NCBI RefSeq assembly: GCF_004341375.1
Contig: NZ_SLXO01000004.1
Coordinates: 239,351-303,350 of the forward strand
DNA: 64,000 bases
Reading direction: 5' to 3'
Source: Rhodothalassium salexigens DSM 2132
GTDB lineage: Bacteria; Pseudomonadota; Alphaproteobacteria; Sphingomonadales; Rhodothalassiaceae
Part shown: piece after piece, positions 1-10,667 of the stretch
Numbering within the stretch: the first letter of the stretch is position 1
Layout of the letters: each line of letters opens with the position of its first letter
Made by a program: the position numbers and the translations under genes
Notes under the pieces: model-generated
The model's input: the letters and a program-made list of their open reading frames with translations, nothing else
Database searches by the model: none
Told to the model about the DNA's origin: nothing

Positions 1-43
1 CATCGGGGGCGGCAGGGCCGTCGGCGTCGGGATCGGTGGTCAT
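1..43 (-). CDS. 5' end of the next gene of the cytochrome oxidase cluster (partial)
   Basis: An ATG on the minus strand at 43-41 opens a frame that runs off the left edge and reads MTTDPDADGPAAPD. It lies 14 bases past the ctaB stop in the same direction. In alphaproteobacteria the gene after ctaB is often a short coxF-type protein or ctaG (Cox11 copper chaperone). Fourteen residues cannot tell which. No strong ribosome binding site is visible, so even the start is tentative. Confidence 0.35.
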   Translation of the reverse strand, partial: MTTDPDADGPAAPD

Positions 44-57
44 CGGGGATCGATGGG

Positions 58-1035
58 TCATGTCCAAGCCTCCAGGGCACGGGTCACCGCCACGTCCAGC
101 CCCAACACCAGGAACAGGGCGAACAGATAGACGATGGAAAATCCGAACAGTTTCTTGGCCGGCGCCACGTCGGTCGCGTCGTCGGCGCGCCAGACCGCCC
201 AGGCGCGGGCGACGAACACCAGGCCGAGGATCGCCGCCACCAGCCCATAGAGCGCGCCGGCGGTGCCAAGCAGGAACGGCACCACGCCCAAGGGCGCGAG
301 CAGCACCGAATAGGCCAGGATCTGCGCACGGGTCGCACGGCGCCCGGCGACCACCGGCAGCATGGGCACCGAGGCCCGGTCATAGTCCTGGCCCACGAAC
401 AGCGACAGCGCCCAGAAGTGCGGCGGGGTCCAGAAGAAGATGATGCCGAACAGCACCATGGCGTCGACGCTGACCGACCCGGTGACGGCGGCCCAGCCGA
501 TCATCGGCGGGAACGCTCCGGCGGCGCCGCCGATGACGATGTTCTGCGGCGTCCGGCGTTTCAGCCACATGGTGTAGACGGCCACATAAAAGGCGATGGT
601 CAGGGCCAGCAGGCTGGCCGCCGTCCAGTTGACCCACAGCCCCATGACGCTGACCGACCCCATCGACAAGACCAGCCCGAAGCCGAGCGCGTCGGACGGG
701 CTGACCGAGCCGGCGGGCAGCGGCCGCCGGGCGGTGCGGTTCATCTCGGCGTCGATGTCGGCGTCGTACCACATGTTGAGCGCCCCGGCGGCGCCCGCGC
801 CGATGGCGATGCACAAGACGGCGGTGAACGCGATCACCGGGTGCAGCCCTCCCGGAGCCGCCAGCAGGCCCACCAGCCCGGTGAACACCACCAGCCGCAT
901 CACCCGGGGTTTCATCAGCACGATGAAGTCGCCCACCTCGCCGGGGTGCGCGGTCGGGTCGGCGGTCGCGTCCGGGGCGCCAAGGCTGGCCGGCGCGGTC
1001 GCCGGGCGGGGCAGGGTCTGGGCAGCGTCGCTCAT
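58..1035 (-). CDS. ctaB: Protoheme IX farnesyltransferase (heme O synthase)
   Basis: A membrane prenyltransferase that adds a farnesyl group to protoheme to make heme O, the precursor of heme a for the aa3 oxidase encoded just upstream. The 325-residue protein has the UbiA-family aspartate-rich region around [19 protein letters not shown], the usual polyprenyl-diphosphate site, and about eight or nine hydrophobic segments including the [17 protein letters not shown] stretch typical of CtaB. I chose the ATG at 1035 rather than an upstream in-frame start at 1131 because a GGAGA ribosome binding site precedes it and the extra N-terminus is arginine-rich and unlike the family. It follows ctaD by 117 bases on the same strand and is probably co-transcribed with ctaC and ctaD. 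Confidence 0.95.
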   Translation of the reverse strand: MSDAAQTLPRPATAPASLGAPDATADPTAHPGEVGDFIVLMKPRVMRLVVFTGLVGLLAAPGGLHPVIAFTAVLCIAIGAGAAGALNMWYDADIDAEMNRTARRPLPAGSVSPSDALGFGLVLSMGSVSVMGLWVNWTAASLLALTIAFYVAVYTMWLKRRTPQNIVIGGAAGAFPPMIGWAAVTGSVSVDAMVLFGIIFFWTPPHFWALSLFVGQDYDRASVPMLPVVAGRRATRAQILAYSVLLAPLGVVPFLLGTAGALYGLVAAILGLVFVARAWAVWRADDATDVAPAKKLFGFSIVYLFALFLVLGLDVAVTRALEAWT

Positions 1036-1152
1036 GGTTGTCTCCGCAGCGGCGGACCGGCGGCATCGAGCCGTCCGGGCCGCCGCGCTCCAGGGGGATG
1101 GGGCGCGGGAAGCCGCCGCCCGGTCCTGCACGACCGAGGCGGCGGCCGGGGC

Positions 1153-3788
<2,636 letters not shown>

Positions 3789-4149
3789 CTGTGCCTCTTC
3801 CTTTGCACGGTCCGCGAACCGCTGGCCCATGCGTGTCGGTCTGGTTGCCCTGTCTGCCAGCTAAGGCGTCGTGCCTTGGATGGTCCATGGGGCATATGCT
3901 CGCAAGCCGCGCGTTCCCTTATGGTTTCTGGTTATCATTCGGGCTCGCGGCCGCAACGGGATTGTTCGCGGAAATAGTATATGAGGCCGATCCGGGCAAG
4001 TCCTTTAGGGGTGAAGGATCGGGCGGGCGGGTGCCAAAAGGACCGCTCGTGCCGCGCGCTGCGCCGGCGTGCGGCGGCCGCGTCGCTTGCGTCCGCGCCC
4101 TTGGGTCCATATTTGTGAGGGGCATCAGACCAGCCCGAGGACCACAGCC
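3789..4149. promoter_or_regulatory. Divergent promoter region between ctaC and tldD
   Basis: This 361-base gap separates the starts of ctaC (minus) and tldD (plus), so it should hold promoters for both. The stretch near 3965-3985 is locally AT-rich (AAATAGTATATGAG), but I cannot pair it with a clear -35 box. No RNA gene is evident. A plus-strand open frame through here overlaps the ctaC start and has no recognisable product. Confidence 0.4.
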
Positions 4150-5562
4150 ATGACCCCATACGACGCCGACCCGTTCGCCCTTGACGACAACCGGGTGCAG
4201 CGCACCGTGGACGACGCGCTCGACGGCATGGACGATGGCGAATTGTTCCTCGAATCGGCCCAGACCGAGAGCCTGATGTTCGACGACGGGCGCTTGAAGG
4301 CGGCCAATTTCAACGCCGATCAGGGCTTCGGCCTGCGCGCGGTGACCGGCGAGACCACCGGCTTCGCCCACGCCAACGAGATCAGCGAACAGGCGATCGC
4401 GCGGGCGGCCGAGACCGTGCGTGCGGTCAAGACCGGCCAGGGCGGCCATCTGGCGCTGCCGCCGACGCGCCCCAACCGGCGCCTCTACCCCGCCGTCAAT
4501 CCGATCATCGGCCGCGACTTCGCCGACAAGGTGGCGCTTCTGCAAGCGGTCGACGCCTATGCGCGCGGCCGCGACCCGCGCGTGGTCCAGGTCAGCGCCA
4601 GCCTGGTGGGCAGTTGGCGCCATGTGGAGATCCGCCGCGCCGGCCACGAGCGCGTTCAAGACGTGCGCCCGCTGGTGCGCTTCAACATCCAACTGGTGCT
4701 GGAGAAGGACGGCCGGCGCGAGACCGGGTCGGTCGGCTTCGGCGGCCGGCGCGACTATGCCGACATGTTCGACGATGCGGTCTGGCAGGCCAAGGTGGAC
4801 GAGGCGTTGCGCATCGCCGGGGTCAATCTGGACAGCGTCGACGCCCCGGCGGGCGAAATGCCGGTGGTGCTCGGCCCCGGCTGGCCGGGCGTGCTGTTGC
4901 ACGAGGCGGTCGGCCACGGCCTCGAAGGCGATTTCAACCGCAAGAAGACCTCGGCGTTCAGCGGCCTGATGGGGCAGCGGGTCGCCGCGCCCGGCGTCAC
5001 CGTGGTCGACGACGGCACCATGGAGGGGCGGCGCGGCTCCTTGACCATCGACGACGAGGGCACGCCCTCGCGGCGCAACGTGCTGATCGAGGACGGCATT
5101 CTCACCGGCTACATGCAGGATCGCATGAACGCGCGCCTGATGGGCGTCGAGGCGACCGGCAACGGCCGGCGCGAATCCTACGCCCACATGCCGATGCCGC
5201 GGATGACCAACACCTTCATGCTGGCCGGCGACAAGGACCCCGCCGAGATCGTCGCCAGCGTCGACGACGGCCTGTTCGCGGTCAATTTCGGCGGCGGGCA
5301 GGTGGATATCACCTCGGGCAAGTTCGTGTTCACCTGCACCGAGGCCTATCGCATCCGCGGCGGCAAGGTGGCCGAACCGGTCAAGGGCGCGACGCTGATC
5401 GGCAACGGCCCCGACGTGCTGACCCGGGTGTCGATGATCGGCAACGATCTGCGCCTCGACGAGGGCGTCGGCACCTGCGGCAAGGCCGGCCAAAGCGTGC
5501 CTGCGGGCGTCGGCCAGCCGACCCTCAAGGTGGACAGCCTGACCGTCGGCGGCACCGCCTAA
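4150..5562 (+). CDS. tldD: Metalloprotease TldD
   Basis: A cytoplasmic zinc protease subunit of the TldD/PmbA family. With its partner TldE/PmbA it trims unfolded peptides and some peptide natural products, and has been linked to control of DNA gyrase toxins. The 470-residue length is typical. The metal-binding HExxxH is seen in LLHEAVGHGLEGDF (around residue 255), and the C-terminal conserved cysteine region is FTCTEAYRIRGGKV. I chose the ATG at 4150, preceded by CCGAGGACC, over the start at 4069, whose arginine-rich extension is not part of the family. The partner pmbA is not in the window. Confidence 0.95.
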   Translation: MTPYDADPFALDDNRVQRTVDDALDGMDDGELFLESAQTESLMFDDGRLKAANFNADQGFGLRAVTGETTGFAHANEISEQAIARAAETVRAVKTGQGGHLALPPTRPNRRLYPAVNPIIGRDFADKVALLQAVDAYARGRDPRVVQVSASLVGSWRHVEIRRAGHERVQDVRPLVRFNIQLVLEKDGRRETGSVGFGGRRDYADMFDDAVWQAKVDEALRIAGVNLDSVDAPAGEMPVVLGPGWPGVLLHEAVGHGLEGDFNRKKTSAFSGLMGQRVAAPGVTVVDDGTMEGRRGSLTIDDEGTPSRRNVLIEDGILTGYMQDRMNARLMGVEATGNGRRESYAHMPMPRMTNTFMLAGDKDPAEIVASVDDGLFAVNFGGGQVDITSGKFVFTCTEAYRIRGGKVAEPVKGATLIGNGPDVLTRVSMIGNDLRLDEGVGTCGKAGQSVPAGVGQPTLKVDSLTVGGTA

Positions 5563-5739
5563 GCCGGGCGGCAGCCGATTGTCCCCGCCGCTGCACACGC
5601 CGAAACCCGCCGCGCCACGGTAGCCCAGACCGACCCAGACCAGCCCTGGCAGGTCTTGGCAGGCCTTGGCTGGCTTGCCCGGCCTGCGCCCTGCACCGCA
5701 CCGGCGGCGCCGCGCCTGTGGGCGTGCCTTTCCGGCCGA

Positions 5740-5755
5740 TTTAGTGTAATCTAAA
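5740..5755. promoter_or_regulatory. Short inverted repeat upstream of a small gene
   Basis: TTTAG and CTAAA arms with a six-base spacer sit about 40 bases before the start at 5796, in a locally AT-rich patch within GC-rich DNA. This could be a protein binding site or part of a promoter. No known regulator is assigned. Confidence 0.3.
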
Positions 5756-5795
5756 AAGCGGGCGGTCGCATGGGCCGGCCGGAAAGGAGGCGGCC

Positions 5796-6020
5796 ATGGC
5801 GGTCAGTCGGACCGGACCCGTCAACCCGGTCTCGTCGGGTGGACACCAGGCCAGCGAGTCGGACGGCTCGAAGCGCAAGAAGAAGCGCCAGGACGATGCG
5901 CCGAAGGGCCACACCGATGCCGGTGTGCATTTGACCCTGAGCCCGGAAGCGGTGGCGGCGCTTGAGGCGCAGGCGCGCGACGACGATGGCGACGATGCCG
6001 ACGAGTCGGATGAGCGTTGA
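5796..6020 (+). CDS. Small disordered hypothetical protein, LTLS-motif type (1)
   Basis: A 74-residue protein I do not recognise. It begins MAVSRTGPVNPVSSGG, has a basic patch (KRKKKRQ) near residue 27, then the segment GVHLTLSPEAVAALEAQAR and a very acidic tail. The V-x-L-S-x-E-A arrangement resembles a short motif found in FlgM-like and other small bacterial proteins, but nothing else supports that identity. A GGAAAGGAGG ribosome binding site at 5779-5788 supports translation. The protein encoded at 6323 carries a related segment (GVDLSLSAAASASLAEAR), so the two may be distant paralogues. No transmembrane segment or signal peptide is visible. Confidence 0.6.
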   Translation: MAVSRTGPVNPVSSGGHQASESDGSKRKKKRQDDAPKGHTDAGVHLTLSPEAVAALEAQARDDDGDDADESDER

Positions 6021-6322
6021 GCCACCGCGGCAGCACGGGTTAACCCAAAGGCGGATTTTTGGTTAAAATTGTCCGCAATGGGTCGTGCGGCGGGGCTGGC
6101 GTCGGTGGCAAATGGCCGATTTTCGGGGAATGTCGCTTAGTGTCCGGCGGCTTGATCGCCTTGTCGCGCGGATCGGCGTAAGTCCCTTGAATTAACCATT
6201 CCTGCTCAGTATTTTAAAAGCGAGGGTCGATATCCGGCGCTGTGCGCGGCACGGTGGGGATCGGCAGCCACCCCGCCCCATGGGCCGAAAGGCGCACGGG
6301 GCGAGAGACGAGTGAGGCAAAG
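6021..6322 (+). promoter_or_regulatory. TTAA-rich intergenic region
   Basis: A 302-base gap with four TTAA tetranucleotides in otherwise GC-rich DNA: in GGGTTAACCC (about 6040-6049), in TGGTTAAAATTG (about 6060-6071), in GAATTAACCATTC (about 6190-6202) and in ATTTTAAAAG (about 6212-6221). TTAACCAT matches a half-site of the CtrA cell-cycle regulator, but no perfect TTAA-N7-TTAA site is present. It presumably holds the promoter of the gene at 6323. Confidence 0.35.
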
Positions 6323-6811
6323 ATGGCGATTATCAATCCGATGGCCGATGCGGCGGCGGCGGCGCAAGCCGGGGCCGCGGCGATGCAGCCGGGTCAGCCC
6401 AACGACCGCGGCGAAGACGCGCCCGGAGCGGCGTCCGGCAACACCCGCGACGGCGGCGTGGACCTGTCTTTGTCGGCGGCGGCGTCGGCCTCGTTGGCCG
6501 AGGCGCGCAATGTGGCGGTGACCCCGGGCGAGCAGGGCGCCGGGGCCGACACATCCAACAACCGCGAAACCGCCAACCCGGCTCTGACCGGCCGCGAAGA
6601 CGATGGCCGCGAGCCGTTTTTCGAAGACGTCGACCTGAGCGCCGGGGCGCCGGGCGCGCGCGAGGCGCAAGAGCAGGCACAAATCGATGCCCGCGCCGAG
6701 CGTGAGGAACGCGGTCGCGACGATGTGGGGCAGGCGGGCTTCACCACCAATAATGACGGCAGCGGCGACGCCTCCGCCTTCGACGGCGTCCAGGTGGACG
6801 TCTCCGCCTGA
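6323..6811 (+). CDS. Disordered hypothetical protein, LSLS-motif type (2)
   Basis: A 162-residue, low-complexity protein of unknown function. It starts MAIINPMADAAAAAQAG and is rich in Ala, Gly, Asp, Glu and Asn. It contains GVDLSLSAAASASLAEAR near residue 48, matching in layout the segment in the protein encoded at 5796. I used the ATG at 6323 because GAGGCAAAG lies just before it; an in-frame start at 6242 adds an unconvincing extension. No membrane segment or signal peptide is visible. The acidic, asparagine-rich second half (EREERGRDDVGQ, then NNDGSGD) suggests a disordered chain. A strong terminator follows at 6901. Confidence 0.6.
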   Translation: MAIINPMADAAAAAQAGAAAMQPGQPNDRGEDAPGAASGNTRDGGVDLSLSAAASASLAEARNVAVTPGEQGAGADTSNNRETANPALTGREDDGREPFFEDVDLSAGAPGAREAQEQAQIDARAEREERGRDDVGQAGFTTNNDGSGDASAFDGVQVDVSA

Positions 6812-6900
6812 TCCGCGTCTGCGCCTGTAGGCCGGTCGTTCAGGCTCGGCCGTGCAGCCGGCACGCCGGCACCGGGCGAGCCAGCCTGTTTTCCGCTGAG

Positions 6901-6938
6901 GGCGCCCCGGACCGTCGTTTCGGGGCGCCTTTCTGTTT
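6901..6938 (+). terminator. Intrinsic terminator after the LSLS-motif gene
   Basis: GGCGCCCCG pairs with CGGGGCGCC across an 11-base loop and is followed by TTTCTGTTT on the plus strand. It separates the plus-strand gene ending at 6811 from convergent oxyR ending at 6948. Confidence 0.8.
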
Positions 6939-6947
6939 GGTGTGGGC

Positions 6948-7892
6948 TCAGGCCGCCGGCACCTCGGCGGCGATCGGCTGGCCCTCGTGGCAAGCCTGAA
7001 GCGCGCGGGCCAGCAGGCGGAACTCGTCCGACCGCGGGCTTGCCTTGCGCCAGACCAGGCCGATGAGACGCGGTGGCGCCGTGCGGGCCAGCGGCACCGT
7101 CTCGATCGCCGTACCGTTCAGGATGCCGCCGTCGATCGCCAGTTGCGGCAACAGCGTGACCCCTAAGCCATTGTCGACCATCTGCACCAGGGTGTGCAGG
7201 CTGGTCGCCAGGATCGACCGGCTGTGATCCACATCGGGCAGCGAACAGGCGGCCAGCGCATGGTCGCGCAGGCAATGGCCTTCCTCCAGCAACAGCAGCG
7301 TGCGGCTGTCCATGGCGTCGGGGTCGACGCTGGCGGGCAGCGGCGCGCCGTCGCGCTTGTCGGCGCCGGGGAAGGCGGCGACGAACGGGTCGTCGAACAA
7401 CACCGCCTCCTCGACCTCGCCGCAGCGATAGGGCAGGGCGTAAAGCACCACGTCGAGGGTGCCGGCGTGCAGCCGGTCGCACAGCGTCTGACTGGTTGCC
7501 TCGGTCAGGCGCAGCTTGAGCTCGGGATAGGCGTCGCGCAGCGGCGGCAGGGCGGCCGGCAGAAAGAACGGTGCGATGGTCGGGATCACGCCCATGCGCA
7601 CGGTGCCGGTCAGCGGGCGTTGGGCGGCCAGCGTCACCTCCACCATCGCCTCGGCGTCGGCCAGCAGGTCGCGCGCCCGGCGCACCACCTCCTCGCCCAA
7701 GGGGGTGAAGAACACGCCGCGCCGGCTGCGCTCCACCAGTTTCACGTCCAGCACATTCTCCAACTCGGCCAAGCCCGCCGACAGGGTCGACTGGGTGACA
7801 TGGCACTGTTCGGCCGCGCGCGAGAAATGTTCGGTGTCACGCAGCGTCACCAGGTAGCGAAGCTGCTTCAGGGTCGGAAGGTTTATCGACAA
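6948..7892 (-). CDS. oxyR: Hydrogen-peroxide-sensing LysR regulator OxyR
   Basis: A 314-residue LysR-family activator. The N-terminal winged helix-turn-helix is clear (LKQLRYLVTLRDTEHFSRAA, then HVTQSTLSAGLAELE). The regulatory domain keeps both redox cysteines in EEGHCLRDHALAAC, with the spacing of the OxyR peroxide-sensing pair, so it should respond to H2O2 by forming a disulfide. The start codon appears to be TTG at 7892. It is divergent from ahpC, 101 bases away, which is the classic arrangement of OxyR with a target peroxidase operon. Confidence 0.93.
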   Translation of the reverse strand: MSINLPTLKQLRYLVTLRDTEHFSRAAEQCHVTQSTLSAGLAELENVLDVKLVERSRRGVFFTPLGEEVVRRARDLLADAEAMVEVTLAAQRPLTGTVRMGVIPTIAPFFLPAALPPLRDAYPELKLRLTEATSQTLCDRLHAGTLDVVLYALPYRCGEVEEAVLFDDPFVAAFPGADKRDGAPLPASVDPDAMDSRTLLLLEEGHCLRDHALAACSLPDVDHSRSILATSLHTLVQMVDNGLGVTLLPQLAIDGGILNGTAIETVPLARTAPPRLIGLVWRKASPRSDEFRLLARALQACHEGQPIAAEVPAA

Positions 7893-7993
7893 AACCGATC
7901 ACCACGATTGCCATTATTAATTTGCTCGATGGATCGTGCCACGGCATAAGGGGTCTTGCAACAGGCAACGCAACGAACAGAAGGAGACGCGTC
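7893..7993. promoter_or_regulatory. oxyR/ahpC divergent control region
   Basis: The 101-base gap between oxyR and ahpC must hold both promoters and probably the OxyR operator. Its core (about 7908-7925, TTGCCATTATTAATTTG) is much more AT-rich than its surroundings. AAGGAGACGC at 7981-7990 is the ahpC ribosome binding site. I cannot place the operator exactly. Confidence 0.5.
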
Positions 7994-8545
7994 ATGCTGA
8001 CCGTTGGTGACAAGCTTCCCGCCTTTTCCCTCAAGGCCGTCTACGACACGTCGATCCCCGAACCCGATTTCAAGACGCTGGCCAGCAGCAGCGACGAATT
8101 GGCCGGCAAGTGGCTGGTGCTGTTCTACTGGCCCAAGGATTTCACCTTCGTCTGCCCGACCGAGATCGTCGCGTTCGACGACCTGGCCGACGATTTCAAG
8201 GACCGCGACGCGGTGGTCCTGGGGGCGTCCACCGACACCGATTTCGTGCACCGCGCCTGGCGCGAATCGCATGAGGATCTGCAAAAGGTGACCATCCCCT
8301 GGCTGGCCGACAACAAGAAGGAGCTGGCCTCGGCCCTGGGCATCCTGGACAAGGAAGAAGGCGTGGCGCTGCGGGCCACCTTCCTGGTCGATCCCGACGG
8401 CATCATCCGCCACGTCAGCGTCAATGACCTGAGCGTCGGCCGGAACCCGAAGGAAGTCATGCGCATCCTCGACGCCCTGCAAACCGACGAGCTGTGCCCG
8501 TGTAATTGGCAGCAGGGCGACGAGGTCCTGAAGCCCGCGGCCTGA
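7994..8545 (+). CDS. ahpC: Alkyl hydroperoxide reductase C (peroxiredoxin)
   Basis: A 183-residue two-cysteine peroxiredoxin that reduces hydrogen peroxide and organic peroxides. The peroxidatic cysteine is in FTFVCPTEIVAF (around residue 55) and the C-terminal resolving cysteine region is ELCPCNWQQGDEVL. This form, paired with ahpD rather than ahpF, is the AhpE/AhpC type recycled by AhpD. The start at 7994 follows AAGGAGACGC. It lies 147 bases before ahpD and is probably co-transcribed with it, under OxyR control from the divergent gene. Confidence 0.95.
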   Translation: MLTVGDKLPAFSLKAVYDTSIPEPDFKTLASSSDELAGKWLVLFYWPKDFTFVCPTEIVAFDDLADDFKDRDAVVLGASTDTDFVHRAWRESHEDLQKVTIPWLADNKKELASALGILDKEEGVALRATFLVDPDGIIRHVSVNDLSVGRNPKEVMRILDALQTDELCPCNWQQGDEVLKPAA

Positions 8546-8692
8546 TCGTCCGGCCATCTTCTCCTCACCGTCGGTCCCGGCCGCCGTCCTCTCCGGGCGG
8601 CCGGGGCGGGCGGCGCCCGACGGGCCGGGGCGTGCGCGCTTCGGCCCTTCTTTCTGACCGTCTAGTTACCCCCCATACACAGCGAGGCCCCG

Positions 8693-9226
8693 ATGTCGAT
8701 CAAGGATCTCAAGCAGGCGATCCCCGATTACGCCAAGGATTTGCGGCTCAACATCTCCAGCGTGATGGACGAGGACCTGTTGACCGAGCAGCAGCGTTAC
8801 GGCGTCTTCCTGGCCTCGGCGCTGGCCGCGCGCAATGCCACGGTGATCGCCGCCGCCCGGGCCGAGGCCGAGGCGCACCTGTCCGCCGAAGCGATCGAGG
8901 CCGCCAAGGCCGCCGCCGCGATCATGGGCATGAACAATATCTATTATCGCTTCCTGCACCTGACCTCGTCGGGCGACTACAAGTCGCTGCCGGCCAAGCT
9001 GCGCATGAACGTGATCGGCAAGCCGGGCATCGAGAAGGTGGATTTCGAGCTTTATTCGCTCGCCGTCTCGGCGGTGAACGGCTGCGGCATGTGCGTCGAC
9101 AGCCACGAGGCCGTGGTGCGCAAGGCCGGCCTCAAGCCCGAACAGATCCAGGCCGCCGTGCGCATCGCCGCGGTCACCCACGGCGTTGCCCAGACGCTAG
9201 ACGGCGAGTCGGCCCTGTCCGCCTGA
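8693..9226 (+). CDS. ahpD: Alkyl hydroperoxide reductase AhpD (carboxymuconolactone decarboxylase-like)
   Basis: A 177-residue helical protein with the AhpD active site [11 protein letters not shown] (CxxC followed by a histidine, around residue 131). AhpD passes electrons from lipoamide-linked dehydrogenase components to AhpC and so restores the peroxiredoxin. Length and both conserved halves are complete. A GCGAGG ribosome binding site precedes the ATG. The gene is followed by a strong terminator at 9268, so the ahpC-ahpD unit ends here. Confidence 0.95.
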   Translation: MSIKDLKQAIPDYAKDLRLNISSVMDEDLLTEQQRYGVFLASALAARNATVIAAARAEAEAHLSAEAIEAAKAAAAIMGMNNIYYRFLHLTSSGDYKSLPAKLRMNVIGKPGIEKVDFELYSLAVSAVNGCGMCVDSHEAVVRKAGLKPEQIQAAVRIAAVTHGVAQTLDGESALSA

Positions 9227-9267
9227 CCGCTTCCGCAGGCCCCCGCCAACCCGTCGCCCCGCCGACG

Positions 9268-9300
9268 GCGCCGCGCCTCTCCCGGGCGCGGCGCTTTTTG
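9268..9300 (+). terminator. Intrinsic terminator of ahpCD
   Basis: GCGCCGCGCC (9268-9277) pairs perfectly with GGCGCGGCGC (9285-9294) over a seven-base loop and is followed by TTTTT. Confidence 0.9.
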
Positions 9301-9339
9301 TGCCGTCCCGGTGCGCCTGGGGTAACGCTTTGATTCTAA

Positions 9340-9560
9340 ATAAAAGTCTGTCAAGGCGCCCTGTAATGGCTACGAGGCTGCGCGGGTAGGCTGTGACGCC
9401 GTCACTCGCTCCAAGGCAAAAAAAGGACCGAGCGGTAACACCACCCGGCCCGAGTCACGACAGCGAGGATAACGTGATTGCGCAGCAATCACGGAGGAGA
9501 AGACCCGAGCACCCAGTGCCGGACCATCAAACCCTCACTACAACAGTACGCATTTCCGTC
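9340..9560 (+). ncRNA. Candidate structured RNA or structured intergenic region
   Basis: The 405-base gap between ahpD and the next gene contains no convincing open frame but several exact hairpins. GTGAC-GCC-GTCAC is at 9393-9405. CGCTC (9407-9411) pairs with GAGCG (9430-9434) around a purine-rich loop holding seven consecutive A. A nine-pair stem CGTGATTGC-GCA-GCAATCACG is at 9473-9493. Just upstream (9328-9350) the DNA is AT-rich and could hold a promoter. The region follows the ahpD terminator, so it would need its own transcription. I do not match it to tmRNA, SRP RNA, RNase P or a known riboswitch. The ends and the strand are guesses. Confidence 0.35.
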
Positions 9561-9631
9561 ATCTAAGGTCAATGATTCAGTGGGCTTTGGCCGCTGGACC
9601 CGACGGCGCACCCAGGCTATGACCTTGGCAC

Positions 9632-10615
9632 ATGAGCAATTGCGCGGTTTTTGATGCCCCGGTGCCCTATGTGCCTCTGGACGCCGAGCGGACCGGCTGG
9701 CTGACCGCCGGCGACGGCGCGCAGTTGCGGTATGCGCGGTTTGGGGCCAGGGCGCCGCGCGGTACGCTGGTGCTGCTGACCGGCCGGACCGAGTATATCG
9801 AAAAGTATGCCGATGTCATCGCTGCCTGGGGGGAGCGCGGCTTTACCGTGTACGCGTTCGACTGGCGCAATCAGGGGCTGTCGACCCGGCCGCTGGACGA
9901 TCCGCACAAACACCATCTGGCCAGCGTCGACACGCTGGTGGACGATCTGGACCGGCTCATGGCGCGCATCGATGCCGACGCCGCCGCCGCCGACCCGGGC
10001 CGCGTGCCGGCGCCGCGTCTGGCGTTCGCCCATTCCATGGGCGGCCATGTGCTGTTGCGCTGGTTGGCGGCCGGCAACAGGCTCGGCAGGCTTGATGGGG
10101 CGATCTTGAGCGCGCCCATGGTCGACATTCGCTATGGCCTGCCCAAGGGGCTGGTGCGCGCCATTGTCGGTGTGGCCGGGCGGCTGGGGTTGGGCGCGCG
10201 CTATGCGCCGGGGCAGGGGCCGGCCGACCCGCAGGATCGCCGGGCGCCGCGCGCCGCGGCGGCCCTGACCCACGACACCGCCGACCTGGACGCCGAAGCG
10301 GCGTTTCTCGACGCGCATCCGGCCTACGCGCTTGGCGGTGTGACCATCGGCTGGCTGCGCGCGGTGCTGGCGTCCACCGACCGGCTGATGGCGCCCGGCG
10401 GCGTGTCGGCGATCCATCTGCCGGTGCTGGGCCTGTTGGGCGCCGAGGAGCGGGTGGTCGACAACCGGGCGGCCGAGCGGCTGATCCGGCGGCTGGCCGA
10501 CCATCGCCTGGTGACCATCGCCGGCGCCCGCCACGAGATCTGGCGCGAATTGCCGCCGGTGCGGGCGCGGATGTGGGCGGCCATTGACGAGTTTCTGAGC
10601 GACCGCGCGCTCTGA
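9632..10615 (+). CDS. Alpha/beta hydrolase, lysophospholipase-like
   Basis: A 327-residue alpha/beta hydrolase of the serine aminopeptidase S33/PldB group, which includes monoglyceride lipases and lysophospholipases. The nucleophile elbow is AHSMGGHVLL (Ser around residue 134). The YAFDWRNQGLS strand and the late GARHEIW, likely holding the catalytic histidine, fit the fold. No signal peptide is visible. Substrate cannot be told from sequence. The ATG at 9632 lacks a strong ribosome binding site. The gene converges on the phosphatase gene at 10668. Confidence 0.8.
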   Translation: MSNCAVFDAPVPYVPLDAERTGWLTAGDGAQLRYARFGARAPRGTLVLLTGRTEYIEKYADVIAAWGERGFTVYAFDWRNQGLSTRPLDDPHKHHLASVDTLVDDLDRLMARIDADAAAADPGRVPAPRLAFAHSMGGHVLLRWLAAGNRLGRLDGAILSAPMVDIRYGLPKGLVRAIVGVAGRLGLGARYAPGQGPADPQDRRAPRAAAALTHDTADLDAEAAFLDAHPAYALGGVTIGWLRAVLASTDRLMAPGGVSAIHLPVLGLLGAEERVVDNRAAERLIRRLADHRLVTIAGARHEIWRELPPVRARMWAAIDEFLSDRAL

Positions 10616-10667
10616 CGATCGCCATGGGTCGGATTGGCGGCGCGCCGGGCCGCGGCCCGGCTGTCGG

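Noticed and set aside
3791..4153. Plus-strand 120-codon frame between ctaC and tldD
   Set aside because: It overlaps the ctaC start and the tldD start, has no ribosome binding site at a useful ATG, and its one hydrophobic stretch is not enough to call a gene.
10645..10660. CCGGGCC-GC-GGCCCGG palindrome between the convergent hydrolase and hisN genes as a terminator
   Set aside because: Loop too small and no T tract on either strand.
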